DNA from: Gymnothorax reevesii
Taxonomy: Eukaryota > Chordata > Actinopteri > Anguilliformes > Muraenidae
Length of the DNA: 64,000 nucleotides
Assembly (NCBI GenBank): GCA_029721435.1
Contig: CM056588.1
Location: 36,115,930-36,179,929 of the forward strand
Reading direction: 5' to 3'
In this document: piece after piece, positions 1 through 12,179 of the stretch
How positions within the stretch are numbered: the first letter of the stretch is position 1
How the letters are laid out: each line of letters starts with the position of its first letter
Notes under the pieces: generated by a model
What the model was told of the DNA's origin: nothing
The model's input: only the letters and a program-made list of their open reading frames with translations
Database searches by the model: none
Program-made: the position numbers and the translations under genes

Positions 1-92
1 AACATCATGGAGGTTTGCGGAGGAAAGTATCCCCGTGGCTTTGGTGAGGAGGTTCAACGGCTTGCTTAATCTACCACAAGCAGGGAAGGTTT

Positions 93-674
93 AATTCAGA
101 CCAGGGGTTCCCAAACTCCATCCTGGAGCCTCCCTGTGCATGCTGGTTTTCGTTCCAACCATAATTGCCATTATAGGATTTCAAAAAGTAGTTAATTGGT
201 CCTGACGAGGTGCATTATGTGTTTTAAGGAGTTACTTGCTGTCTTAAGACAAATCCTAATAGAAATATCCACGTGTGTCATGAACAATCTACTCCTTTCA
301 AAATATATTTTTCGCACTTTGTTGTAAAAACATAACACGAAACAGGCTCGACTTGGTCACTTCCTTGTCCAACAAGTTTTTGGTTTTTACCACCATGTGT
401 CCACAGTTTCACCAATCAGGATTCTATTGATTGCTTACTTTGATTGGGTTGTTTTTTCTCCTCTTTTGGTCCAGTTGTTACTCATACGTCACAATGTGGA
501 TATGGAATTTATTATTTTCTGCATGTATGGATATCTGTGAAAATATGTCTTTAGATGATAACTGCTCGAAAAATGAATGCATCCAACTAAGACAAATTAA
601 CAGCTTGGTAGAATACTACAATTGCTGTAGTGTTTGGAACAAAAGTATACACAGGGAGGCCCCTGGTCTGAATT
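93..674. mobile_element. Non-autonomous element bounded by 15-bp inverted repeat (hAT-like)
   Basis: A perfect 15-bp inverted repeat, AATTCAGACCAGGGG at 93-107 and its complement at 660-674, bounds about 580 bp of AT-rich sequence. Just inside, the left end carries CCTCCCTGTGCATGC and the right end the matching complement, but the right arm lacks about 22 bp present in the left. The CAGGGG...CCCCTG core resembles hAT termini. The interior has no credible coding frame. No direct target duplication is visible outside the arms, so the exact edges are uncertain. Confidence 0.45.
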
Positions 675-1015
675 TGGCAACCACTGCTTTGGACAAAATG
701 GGGAATTTTCCCCTCCACCATTTCAGGCCCCACCGTTATTGAGTAAATTTAGTCCTGTAATTGATTGATAGGTGGGACTAACACAGAAACGTAATGATAA
801 AGATTGGACTCAGAATTTAACCATATGCTACATGGAGTAAACAAACCAAAAAAGAGCAAAATTCCTTGGCACCACTTCTTTTAGTTGTTCAATAAATATT
901 GGATGCTTTCCCCAGGCAAAATTGGGCTTTTTGTTTTGGTTCAAAGTGCATTTCTACTCCTGGATAATCAAATCTTAGGAAGGAGTATTGTGATGACACT
1001 TGAACATCATTCACT

Positions 1016-1073
<58 letters not shown>
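1016..1073. repeat. (ATCA)n microsatellite
   Basis: About 14 uninterrupted copies of a four-base unit (AATC/ATCA). It lies in AT-rich non-coding sequence between two related hAT-like element ends. Confidence 0.97.
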
Positions 1074-1074
<1 letters not shown>

Positions 1075-1195
1075 TTGCTGTTAGCACGACTACAAGCAGT
1101 AAGATAAATATAATCTTGGCATGGATGACCGGTCCCTATTTCACAAATGTCTTCTCCATAAGTTAACAATAGTGTCACTTTGATTGTTGCTGAAC

Positions 1196-1262
1196 AGTGG
1201 TCTCCAAACTCAGTCCTGGGGGACCACTGTGTGTGTGTGCTGGTTTTCGTTTCAAACTCATT
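1196..1262 (+). repeat. Second copy of the hAT-like left end
   Basis: This stretch (CAGTGGTCTCCAAACTCAG, then GTGCTGGTTTTCGTTTCAA) is a diverged direct-orientation copy of the left end at 101-165, where the same two blocks occur in the same order. No matching right end was found downstream, so this is a fragment or an element whose far end has decayed. Confidence 0.5.
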
Positions 1263-2924
1263 TGCGATCCTTGAATTTTTGAGTTTTTAATGGTTCCTGA
1301 TTGCATGATTCATGTTTGTTTGGTTTATTTGATACATGTGGCCTGGAATGATTAACAATTTGTATTAAATAATTAAAGTTCAGCATTCATATTGCGCTGT
1401 AATGGAAATGACTTTTTTTATTTTTTCCCCCTAAATTAAGGAATTAATTGGTTACTCAAGAATTCAAACACAAAGCAAATTGTACTGAGTCAAACTTGTT
1501 TCATAAATGTGCTTGGTTTGAAGACGAACTTGGACACAGTAAGAAATCTAAACAAATACTTGTTGATTTGTTGCAGCCTTATATGAAATCTGAAAACAAA
1601 ACCATCTCTAGAACAGTTTCGAGGAATAAAGCAAGGTAAACACAATATGAACTATTCGCTTTTAAATATTATGGAATGCATCGCCATTTCAGTACCGCAA
1701 ATTTCTGTTATGGCTCCAAATTAAGTTCTCGTTCAGAAACGACAGTCGAATTGGAGCCGTTGTCTGAATGGTTATGCCTCAGCTTTAGCTATACCGTGGT
1801 GTTTCCTGACATTGGCTACAGTGTTTAACGTGACCTTCGTGGGTTTTATTTGATTACTTCTGATTAAGCTAGTCGCATGGTTTTATACGAATCCCCTTTC
1901 TCAACGCGGGGCTCAACATTGAAACAGCTGTCCTCTCATCAACACGGAAGCTGAGTCACGATGGCCGTTACCATAGCGACCATTACGCAATACGCTCTGA
2001 CATCTATCTCCAATTGCCTTCCTGTTGTATGTTAACTTCGAGGAGTGATGTATGCAACAGTCTCCTTAGACGGTAGTGACCCATTATCGTCGGCCTGTTG
2101 TCCCCCTCGTCTTACGTAGAACTTCAACCTGTTGATTATGTCCTTGGACTGTGATGGCGGATTGCTGAAGGTGCGGTGACATTACGAACCGGAAAGTTTT
2201 TTTTTATTCTTGATGATGATTATGCTGGTGACCAAAATTCTGAACCGAGAAGTTTCTGTTATTGTACGATTATCACACCACAACTATTCGAGCTTCGAAT
2301 CTAGCACACAAATGGACTGATATAACCGCAAAATCATTTTTGATTTCTTGTTTTGAAGTTTTATTGCGCTATTTCACGATTTATTGTGGGGTTTATTGGC
2401 CAATGCAGCAGTCAAGGTGGAAATGCACGTTGGGTTTTAGAGTCTCGGCAGCATCCTGTAATTATCGGAGTGTTGCTCAGTTATCGGGAAAGTAAGACAT
2501 TGGGAAATGACATTGCACAGGTTCAGCAATGCTTACTTTAGAACCGGACGGCCAGCACAATACGGTGTCTCCATCGTGTTCCGTCAAATACATTTTTCAT
2601 TTGGTAATATCCTTCACGGTTGTAAAACACCTCGCAGGGGTTTTCTTTTTTTCCCCGGCGATTCTATGAATTTATTTAAGGGCCACGGCGAAGTGTTTCA
2701 GATCTTTAAAGAAAATCGTGAGGAAGGATTAGGATTTAACTCGTTTCATGGGGAAAAATACCGCCATTAAACATCAGTATCACCCTGTTAAGTTTAATTA
2801 CTGGTTGCACCACCTTCGGCAGCGTTAACTTCAGCAGCTTTCTTTTTCCGATTTCTTTCCAAAACATTGTGGTGTATACGAAGCATGGACTGTTTGTTGC
2901 CGGTCACAGCATCTGTGTTGGGCT
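1263..2924. other. Non-coding sequence, nothing recognised
   Basis: AT-rich sequence with only short frames and no recognisable protein, RNA gene or repeat boundary. It is treated as intergenic or intronic. Confidence 0.6.
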
Positions 2925-3245
2925 CCAGTCCAGTCCTCCTGTGAGCCTATCCCAGCCGACTAAGGGTGAAAGGGAGGGACATACTCGGGACAGCTCACCA
3001 TTCCATCCCAAGGCGTATGCACCATTCACTCGCACAGTCATACCTACTGGCAAATTTTGAGTGTCCAAATCGCCCAGCAAGCATGTCTTTGGAGTGAGGG
3101 AGGAAACTGGAGTACCCAGAGGAAACCTATGTGAACATGGGGAGAACATGCAAACTCCACGCGAAAAGACCTCAGGCCAAGTTCAAGCCCACGACCTTCT
3201 TCCTGTGAGACAACAATGCAAACCACTATGCCACCATGTCTTTCA
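2925..3245 (-). repeat. 3' tail of an L2-type LINE
   Basis: The block GAGCCTATCCCAGCCGACTA, then GTGAGGGAGGAAACTGGAGTACC and ACATGGGGAGAACATGCAAAC, is the reverse complement of the widespread fish LINE 3' region whose sense strand reads 'gctgggataggctcc'. A second copy lies on the + strand at 57690-58015. The fragment has no coding part and is probably a 5'-truncated insertion. The clade assignment (L2/Maui-like) is from memory of the pattern. Confidence 0.6.
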
Positions 3246-5786
3246 AGAAAACAATACATTTTGACCCTGCCTGGTATATGAAGCCCAAACAGGCGTGGTG
3301 CTTAAGTTTAAGTGGCTAAGTGGTTTTGTTCGTGTTTTGGTGCTTTATGCTGCCAGGGCTACTGCAATCCACCCCAGTCAAGGGTTGGGGGGTGGGGGGA
3401 TTGAGCATTCAGCTCATGGAAAGAAAGCTATGCTTGTTCTCCAGCAACTGCCTTAACCTTCACCAGCCTCTGTACCTCTCCACGGACCATAAATCACCCT
3501 TAGCTGCTGAGCAACTGAGTGCTGCCTTTATAAGGATAGTACCCTTTCAATTCTGCTTGATTCGGCTGTACATTCCCCCCGAACCACAACTATATAAGAA
3601 ATTATGCAGTGATTACATAAAATGGAGACATTGTTTTGCACCAGGCAATCCTGTTTTTTTTTCTTTCTTTTTTTTAATCGCCATCAGATTATTATTGATT
3701 TTTGTGAACCTGTCTGATTAGTAATTTATACTTCAGAATTTTCAATTTTCAGTTTGGGACAAGATGCAGCGAGTCACATCTGGGGATGACTTGCAAAGAC
3801 CTGTGGCATATATAAAATGTTTTGGCACACATTGGTCCAATAATATTACAAAGGATTGGTCAACATGTTTGATTTGCACCAGTCATTGGTTGCGTTGTCA
3901 GTTTTGCATTTGCAAAAAAATTTTTGCTCGTTCCAAAGATCTCGGTAAATCAGGCCACTGGTGTTTCCTCAGTGTCCAAGGGGTTATTACGACTGACTCC
4001 TTGAAGCCTATTAAAGCAAGATCATCTCCAACTCTGGATCTATTTTTGCTCTTTGCTGGACACACGCAAAGTCCTCTCCAGCAGAAGCACGTTCAGCAGC
4101 CTGCCCCCCTGGGGTTTTCCTGAGAATGCAGTAGAATACAGTGTGAATACATCGCTGTTAACATTCAGGAGTGGACATGCTGCGCATAGATATAGGGCAC
4201 CAAGGGGAGAATATGGCCAAATTATTGGCTACTTTTTAATTTTATGCAATGACAGCTATTTGCATTTCATTCAGTTAATGACTTTCTCGCATTTGAAGTA
4301 CAAATCAGTTATTTTGATTCGCCAGTGCTTTGCTGGAAGTGGAGATAAGTTTGAGCAGAGATGGGAATGATTTTATGATGTTTCATTTTTAACCAAACAG
4401 GCATTTTTTTTTTTTTCTGGCTGTGTTCTACTTTCCTCCATGCACTTTACATCAGCTCTCGGCTTCCTGCAACAAACCGATATCAGCTTGCATTTTATAT
4501 TTGTGATTGTCCCTGAAACCCAGCCTGGAACTGCCCTGAATACAGATCACACAGGCCCTGCTGATACCTCTGGCTCTTCCCCGGTGTTGCATTTTCCATT
4601 CTGTCTTCCTCTGGCCCTGGTCACATGATTCTGGACCCTGTAGTGTGATTCGCTGGCCTGCATGCTGGGTTTGAAATGACCTGGCACACACCCAGGGATT
4701 ACAAATGATCTATTTGCCTCCGTTACCCACCCCCAAACTCAGGCGAGCTGCATTAGAAGATGCCATGTTCTCATTTTTGAAATTGGTATTTAAATGGACT
4801 CGATGGATGGCTTTTAAATTAAAACCATTAAAGATTCAATAAAAACAATGTAATACTGTGTGATATTTTACATGCATAAAAGTGGATTCGCTGGGAATGC
4901 TTGGAGCCACTTCATGATAAATGATCAATTTAAAAACTGCAGAACCTGAAAAATATTGTTAGCCTCATAGCATAATTGCCTCGCTCATATTTTCGCCAAA
5001 TTGAGATACCAGCTGCCTGTTCTTCGTGTTGGCAAAAAAAATAATTTTTCCTTTTTTTCTCTCAAAACCTTACAAAATTCAGTCTCAATAATAATAATGA
5101 TAGTAATAATATTAATGATGATGATAAAAAAAAAAACCCTTCAACAAGTGTTACCAGGCAAAACAAACCTCGCCCGCCAGCCAGCCGAAATTTTTTTTTC
5201 ATAACCAAGTGAGGGAGCAATTCCAACTACGTACAATCTGATTGGTTTATTCTTCCAACTAGGCATAAAATGATTGGCTGAAGTGTAGCTCTGAGCGGAC
5301 GCGGTACCACAGCTCGGTTAGGGGAAAAAAGTGCGCCGCCTGCCAGGCCTGGACTTCTTTTAGTGCTTCAGATACTGACTCAATTTTAGAAGTGTAACCT
5401 CAACTGAATCCCTCAAGATTTGATCGGGTAATCTACGCACCATTGCCTGCCTACTCTGTAAGTTTGATGTCAATCAGTGCAGCTGTCTAGACGCTAGATT
5501 GTTTTCACACAGACACACAAGCAAACTGCACTGATTACAATACCTCGCCCCGCCGACTCCGTCGCAGGAGAGGTAAAAATGAGAAATGGCAATTATGCTA
5601 TGAAGTTAACGATATGGCAATTAGTAGAAGGTATACAGCTATGAAAATGTAAACACTGCCCCAACAGCGGTTTGACCTGCTCAGTGTTTTTTTTTTTTGC
5701 GGTCATTAAATGGTAATAAGTACTGTGCTCTTTTCAGACATGAGAGCAAGTAAAACTACTCAGTCATTACAAAAGGTAATTCCATA
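3246..5786. other. Non-coding sequence with a possible CCAAT-bearing patch
   Basis: No coding frame is recognised. Around 5235-5460 there are two ATTGG (inverted CCAAT) boxes about 35 bp apart, a CATAAAA motif, a CpG-richer stretch, and a CTGTAAGT that would fit a splice donor near 5456-5463. This could be a non-coding first exon but could equally be chance. The rest is AT-rich with homopolymer runs. Confidence 0.35.
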
Positions 5787-7004
5787 GGGGAGGTCGGGAT
5801 TGGTTGTCACACTCATACTCTCCCAAATTTCTCATCGACTCCTCTTACAAGAATCATTCCTACATTAGAGGGAAGCTTAAGGTCTTTGATGGTTAATACC
5901 TTGCTGTCAAAATAAGTTAAAAGAACGAAAGAAATGCTGACACGACAGCATCTTGGGGTTGGTTGTTACAATATATGGGTTGGTTGACCCTGTATTTATC
6001 AATGGAGGTAAAAAGTGATTTTTAAAAAGTTGTAACTTTTTAGTTTAAGCTAGAGACACTAGCTAAGACACCAAATAAGTTTTAAAATGAGTAGTATCAC
6101 CATCTCTGTAATCGTGATGGTGGTCGGTAGTTTTTGTGTGTACATAATGGCTCAAAACAGGAATGTGAACCATGATTATTTGAGATGTAAATGGAAGGAA
6201 TTTATTGCATTTAAACTCTAGCTTTCCTGAAATCATGATTCCATAACATAATGAAATGGGGAGATTTTAATGGATTTATCCACATCAAAATATGATCATG
6301 AACAAATAGGTTTTCGTTTGATGTTCCTGGCCATTCTGCCAACAAAGAAGCAAAAATCAAAACAAAAAAGAAAAAAAAAATCACTAATTCCATATCAACA
6401 ATCAAAAAACATTTCTCATATTCAACCCGATGTGAGAACTAACCTCTAGAGCTGTAAGATGACAGTCCCCACCTGGCCTCTTGACAAAGGTTTTTGAGAG
6501 CTGCCGTATGTCTCTAGCTAGCAACGGAAAACTAGACGAAAATTTTAGCAATTACCCGGCTCCTTTTAAAAGTTTGATTATGAAACTTCCAATAGCTTAC
6601 AAGCATGTTTTGCAACCCCATTACCCAAAAATTTGGGACACTGCATTAAATATAAATAAAGGCAGAATGGAATGATTTGTAAATCACAATCCCTATATTT
6701 GATTGAAAAATAGTCCATAGACATCACATCAAATGTTGAAACGGGGAAAAAAAAAAAAAATTTTTTTTGAAAACTGTCTGATCATTTTCAATTTGATGCA
6801 AGCATCATATTTCAAAGAAGTTGGGACAGGTTCAAAAAAAGACTGGAAAAGCTGAACGATGCTTTAAAAAATTCCCCCGGTGGAACACCTCAGAGCTAAG
6901 TAGGTTAATTGCCAACAGGTGAGTAACATGGATGGGTATAAAAAGTCTTTCAGAAGTAAAGATAGTGAGGGCTTCATCACCCTGTGAAAGACTGCATGGG
7001 GAAA

Positions 7005-7826
7005 TATACTCAGCCAAAATAAAAACTTCACACTCGTTTGGAGGTCGATAAATCGAACATATAAGAAATGAGGTTTTAAATAATGATTTTTTAAATTCTG
7101 CACTCATTAAAGATGGTGTATCATAAAAATAATGTCCATAATATAACCCTTTCCACCGGAAATGCTACGGAAATGTCCAAGAGTAAAAATGGTAAGTTAC
7201 AACTTGAATAAGAGCAGTGCGCAGGCGTATGGTTTGGGTAGTCACATGACCTCTAAACAATTCATTCCTAGTGGACGTTGCTGTGACAAATCGATTATGC
7301 AAATGACGTAAGACAATTTGTCGGTCTTCTGCTTTTGACGTCACACGTGGGTTACCAGAACGAGGTCGGTCGGCTGTGGTGCCAGTTTGTTGGATACGTG
7401 TCCGAAGATCATGGATAGTCCGTCCACTGCATCCCATAACCCTTGCAACGTCAGTTAAGGACGTTTCCTTTTTCAGCACGCCAATGGCACGTTCACGCTG
7501 AATGTTTGACAACCATGGCATTGAAAATCAACGAATAATTAACTGTAAAAACTTGTTTTTCCAAGATGTCACTCTAACGTGCTAACGTGAGCTCAGTTGC
7601 ACATCTCTCATATGGTCACATGACGAGGAACACGAGAAAACATGGTTTTAGCTTAACGTACGCTCGCACGTGCAACGTACCTGTGCACGTCGAAGTTGAT
7701 GTGTGTCATGATGTATTTGACAACGCATTTACCTCTAGTGATGATAAAAACTCTTTTATTAAAAGTTTCAAGAAAATATTTACAAATTTATGAGTGTGAA
7801 GTTTCTTTTTTGACTCAGTATATTCA
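7005..7826. mobile_element. Insertion nested in the decayed Tc1 element
   Basis: AAACTTCACACTC at 7022-7034 is repeated as its complement GAGTGTGAAGTTT at 7792-7804. Both lie next to ATATACT/AGTATAT blocks, giving inverted ends of about 35-40 bp. The interval holds a minus-strand helix-turn-helix transposase fragment and interrupts the plus-strand Tc1 remains, so it arrived later. The boundaries are approximate. Confidence 0.45.
7165..7521 (-). pseudogene. N-terminal fragment of a second Tc1-like transposase
   Basis: The 118-codon frame starts MPWLSNIQRERAIGVL and continues with VARVMGCSGRTIHDLRTR and TTADRPRSGNPRVTSKAEDR. This is the paired-type helix-turn-helix and the GRPR-like hinge (here SGNPR) of a fish Tc1 family different from the copies at 6614 and 31327. 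Only the DNA-binding half (about the first 100 residues) survives. The DDE catalytic domain is absent, and the frame runs out into unrelated residues after about residue 90. It cannot encode an active enzyme. It lies antisense within the interrupted Tc1 element. Confidence 0.8.
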
Positions 7827-7827
7827 A

Positions 7828-8419
7828 AAAATTGAGAATAATGTTTCTCTAAGTAAAAATGCAAAGAATTTGGGGATTTTATTCTCTATAGTGCATAATA
7901 TCATTAAAAGATTCAAAGAACCCACAGAAATCTCTGTGTGTTTGCAGTTCCAAAGCCAGCATCCGTGGTAAAATGGGGGTACATTAGTGTGCATGGCATG
8001 GGTTACCTCACACATCTATGAAGACAACATTAATGCTGAATGACATATGCAGAAGTATATTTATGACAAAATATACTGCCATCCAGAAGCCTTTTTCAGG
8101 GAAGGCCTTGCTTATTTCAGTAAGACTATGCCAAACGACACATCCTGCAAGCGCTACAACGATGTGCCTTCGTAGTAAAAGAGTCTAGGTGTTAAACTGT
8201 CCTGCCTGCTGTCCACACTTGCCACCCATTAAAATAATTTTCCATATTATAAACAAAAATATGACAACGGAAGCCACAAAGTGTTAAGCAGCTGAGATCC
8301 AACATCAACCATGAATGGGAGAACATTTTGCCGCAACATTAAAACTACAACAGTCTCCTCAGTTCCTTAACACATTAGAGAGTGTTGTTAAAAGTGGAAG
8401 TGATGTAACACAGTGGTAA
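7828..8419 (+). pseudogene. Remnant of Tc1-like transposase
   Basis: Nucleotide blocks matching the transposase at 31697-32719 appear in order. They include TTGGGGATTTTATTCTCTAT with ATATCATTAAAAGATTCAAA (helix-turn-helix region), CCAAAGCCAGCATCCGTGGT (central domain), TGCTTATTTCAGTAAGACTA (second catalytic Asp region, with the Gln-Gln-Asp codons broken) and GATGTAACACAGTGGTAA (C-terminus and stop). The middle part from the linker through the first catalytic residue is deleted. Multiple stops and frameshifts make it clearly dead. Confidence 0.75.
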
Positions 8420-9100
8420 CTGGTAAACAGGCCCCTGGTCCAACCTTTTTGAAACCTGATTCTGGTATAGAATTTAAAATCAGCATATTCTTTTCAAAAA
8501 ATATTACATTTCTCAGTTTCAACATCTGATACTTTGTACTATGTTAAAATAAATATAGAGCTTGAGTGATATGTAAGTCCTTGCATTCTGATTTTACTCT
8601 CATTATACACAACATCCCTTTTTTGGAAATGGGGTTATACTAAAACAACAGCAACTTAAACTATATACCCCCTTGGTCTGCCTTAAATTTAGCTCAAAAT
8701 AGGAGCTATGACCTTGGCATCAAACAGGCTTCTGGGGACACCCAATATGCATACCCTGTTTAAATTTGAAGCCTATCCCCACAATGATTTACCTGCTTGA
8801 TTAGTGACAGTTGATAGGAAGGTAGACCGACGGATGGACAGATAGACGGCAGAGGGTACAACAACACCCCATCACCAAGTATTGTTGCCAAGGGGGTAAA
8901 TAATTGCTTACCCATAAAAAAGACAAAATTCCCCTCAGCTCAATGTTTTTAGTGCTTTCCAAGAAGGGCAGTATGGTAATTAGCATGACATCACACCAAT
9001 TGATTGACATTATGGTGATGAAACTGTGACCTTTAGTATGGCTTTAAAACAAAAAGCCACTGTGACAACCGACCCGAGTGACAACCAACCCCTGTCTCCC

Positions 9101-10758
9101 TTCTTTTGCTGGTGAAGTGGTGCAGTAGGCCTACAAGTGAATTAGTCATAGCCCAATAGTGTCACCTAGTGCATGAAAAGTCAAAGCGCACCGACCATTG
9201 TGATCGAAGATCTGCCTATTGACATTTCAGAAACATAAAATTGAATTTCACAAATGCTTCGTTCAAGTGCAGTGTCATCGATTTCATGATAAATTTATTG
9301 AGAAATTTATGCGGCTGAATGAAAGTATGTCATATTTTAACTCCGTGATGAAATCATATATTTGTGTAACATTAATCACGTAAGGGAAATTTCAAACGTC
9401 TAATGCACACAGTATTGCTCCTTCAAAACTTCAATATTCTGCGACAGTTTGATGCAATTTAAATTACACCTCCATACATTTGAGAAAAAATAATTGTGGC
9501 CTCTCGCTCTCAATGCGGATCTATAGTCAATATTATATGACCAGCAGAGGGAGACATTGAATTGCACTGAGCAGACAAAACACAACTGATCCTAGCGTCG
9601 CTAATTCTGAAGAGCAATTTTTATGCCTCGTTGCAGATCTTAATAGTGCACACATATTGAATAGAACAGGGAAAACTTTGAAAGCTCGTCATTTTTTTAA
9701 TGGTGAATTTTCTCGTGACTCAAAATCTGTTCAGTCCGCCAATTCTATTACAACCACTGATCCTATTTGTATTAGTTAATGATGTCTTTGAGACTGCGCA
9801 ATTACTGGATTGATAAAGTGTAAATATTAATGATTTGCTTGTGAACATACACATGAAAATGTTTGTATTGTAATCCATTAGTAATCCATTTGACCTTAAT
9901 TATTGACTGCCAGCATGTTTGAAGGCTTTTCTCTGGGCATCCTTTACATTCAAAGCATGAAAAATCTGGCAGCTTAAAAATTATGATCTTATCGCCAAGG
10001 ACCATGACTAGTAATAGGGAAAATCAATTTGTGCTGACAGGATATAACTTAGACTTTTTATTTATTAATTTTTTTTGCCTCCTCACGTAGGCCTGTGTTT
10101 ATTGCACACTTAGCAACTGATTAAATATATTCAGAGAGTGTAAATTACTTACCATGAGCTGTTCATTTCAATTTATTGATCATGCCCTTTTGTGAGGAGA
10201 GTGCGGCTTGAATAATCTATGGCAAAATCACAGAACATTTGTAGTTACTATCGGATGTGTTGAAAATTAGGCTAAAACAACCCGGCATGTTGATGAGCGG
10301 TGCCGAACGATAATTAAACTCTCTGCACTAACAAATGAAAGGCCTTTTTTGTTTTTGATGCAATGCGTGGTTATGTGATGGTTCGTTTGACTGCTGAAAG
10401 CTGATCGGTCAACCTGCACTTCCCAAGCAGCGCAATTCACTGCGGAATTGGTTTGAATGGAATGTTCATGCATCACTTTAATATAATTTTAATGTCATCG
10501 CAGGCAATGAGCTGTGATAAGAACATGAAACGTTCTTTGAGCGCTAACGCGGCTCGTGCTTCAGATCATCAGAGCGGCCTGACTGCTGTTTCTCTACAGT
10601 CGCACAGGCATCACTGTATCATTATGCGGCTTGGTGCAGGAGGCAGGAATGTTATTGGTTCCAATCTAAACCGGGCCCCTCTCTGTGAAGCTGGCTTGTT
10701 CTCCTCGCATGTGACTGCACTTCTGTTTCCATGCTAAGATATGCATGTTAGACATATA
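9101..10758. other. Non-coding sequence, nothing recognised
   Basis: No coding frame or repeat boundary is recognised. The 10140-10640 part is less repetitive and has balanced composition, with TAATTAAA and TTTATTGATCATG motifs. It might include conserved non-coding sequence, but nothing here proves it. Confidence 0.5.
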
Positions 10759-11300
10759 CACTACAGGCCAGACGTTTGGAAGCAAGGCCAATACAGGTCA
10801 AAAATTTGGAAGCAACTTCAATTTTCTGTTCACAATGCCTTTCTTAAAAACCTCTATGAAATCTATGGATTTTGGGATGTATTTACTGCATGATTAGACT
10901 TTTCTTTCACTGATATGCACCATTTTCCTTTTCCTTTAGGTACTGTATACTTTGATGTTACCAGACCATTGCTGAATAAATGTCAACAAAAGAAAGGGGG
11001 GCTTAGTTTTTGGGTTTAGAAGATTTGCAAGAGTCACAACATCAGTGAAAAAGTAAAAAACAAATCACACTTTACATTATTCACTTTATGTCATGGTTTA
11101 CAGTCCACCGGATGCCAACGGCAACAAGGCGGGCACTAGGACCAAGAGCTTAGTAATATGGGCCTGATAATTTGAGTAAAAATGTATTCTGATAAGTGAC
11201 TCTTTATATAATAATGTTTATTTTGAAAAGTATGCCAATAAAACCATGATTTTTTTTTTGTACTAATTTGATCTTGCTTCCAAACTTTTGGCCTGTAGTG
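10759..11300. mobile_element. Tc1/mariner-type MITE, 542 bp
   Basis: The left end CACTACAGGCCAGACGTTTG, then GAAGCA, is matched by the complement of TGCTTCCAAACTTTTGGCCT, then GTAGTG, at 11275-11300, giving inverted repeats of about 26 bp. A TA dinucleotide precedes the left end and AA follows the right end, so the expected TA duplication has one mismatch. A second imperfect copy of the terminal motif (CAATACAGGTCAAAAATTTG) follows the left end directly. There is no transposase frame, so it must have been mobilised in trans. Confidence 0.75.
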
Positions 11301-11789
11301 AAGGACAGTTTTAGTGCTTATGCAGTTAGTGTGAATCGCGTGTGCGCACTAAGATATAGAATTCCAGAACTATCCCCTACTTGGGAGTACTTATGGCATT
11401 TGTGGGTCTTTAAGGGCAGATAAAGCTATTAAATGATGTACCTTCTTAAGCACTGAATGTTAATTGTAAGTGGTTAGGGTTGCACACTATCCCATCTTCA
11501 TATACCACGATCCCTCGTTTTCCCTGAGGCTGCAGTGGTAACCACTAAGCGCCAGTCTCTCTACTCACCCTGCTCTTTAATTTCATTATGCACCATTTCT
11601 GTGTTTATTGCGCAGCTAAACAGGACAGTTCGTCATACTCACTCACGTTTATAAAATGCGTGCGGTGAAATGCAACAGCAGGCCACGTTGTTACTTATAT
11701 GTCGGGGGGAACAATTTATGCGCTGATAATGGTAGCTGTTCAATACTCTGCTTTGAGCTGCCATTACAGATTGCAGCCCTGCAGGAACG
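11301..11789. other. Non-coding sequence, nothing recognised
   Basis: Short non-coding interval between the MITE and the 34-bp minisatellite. No gene, motif or repeat was recognised. Confidence 0.55.
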
Positions 11790-12155
11790 TGTATCAGGAG
11801 GGTCCAATTCGCTAATAGGGGGTAGCGGAGTGTGACCACAGCTGGCTAATAGAGAGCAGTTGAGTGTGACAGCAGCTGGCCAATGGGGGGCAGTAGAGAG
11901 TGACACCAACTAATCAATTGGAAGCAGTAGACTGTAACACCAGCTGGCTTGTAGGGGGCAGTAGTGTGACCCCGGCTGGCCAATAGAGGGCAGTAGAGTG
12001 TGACCCCAGCTGGCCAAAAAGGGGCAGTACAGGGTGACACCAGCTGACCTGCAGGGGGTTGTAGAGTGTGACACCAGCCGACCAACAGGGGGCAGTAGCA
12101 TGTGATCCCATATGGTCAATAGAGGGCAGTAGAGTGTGACACCAGGTGGTTATGG
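11790..12155. repeat. 34-bp minisatellite, about 10 copies
   Basis: Tandem imperfect units of about 34 bp follow the pattern GTGTGACACCAGCTGGCCAA, then NAGGGGGCAGTAGA. Each unit contains a CAGCTG E-box-like core or a near variant. Because 34 is not a multiple of three, the minus strand shows overlapping repetitive short frames that are not genes. Confidence 0.93.
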
Positions 12156-12179
12156 ACATCTCAGTGGCGTGGCACGTTT

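Larger units (their letters stand above)
6614..8638 (+). mobile_element. Decayed Tc1-like transposon with internal deletion and insertion
   Basis: The ends are inverted repeats: AACCCCATTACCCAAAAATT at the left and the complement of AAATGGGGTTAT at 8625-8637, followed inward by the same 'ATAAATAaAnnCAGAATGnAATGATTTG' type block as the better-preserved Tc1 at 31327-32941. The remains of a sense-strand transposase run from about 7828 to 8419. Roughly 0.4 kb of the transposase centre is missing, and foreign sequence interrupts it at about 7005-7827. It is far older than the 31-kb copy. Confidence 0.75.
5787..9100. mobile_element. Candidate long terminal-inverted-repeat element (host of nested transposons)
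   Basis: The left end GGGGAGGTCGGGATTGGTTG, followed by TCACACTC, at about 5787-5814 matches the reverse complement of the right end at about 9073-9100, where TGACAACCAACCCCTGTCTC is seen. The same GGTTGGTTGTCAC motif recurs inside the left end. Together they could be the termini of one 3.3-kb element into which a Tc1-like copy was later inserted. No transposase of its own was recognised and no target duplication is evident. Confidence 0.4.

Noticed and set aside
11846..12159. Overlapping repetitive minus-strand frames
   Set aside because: They are products of the 34-bp minisatellite read in three frames.
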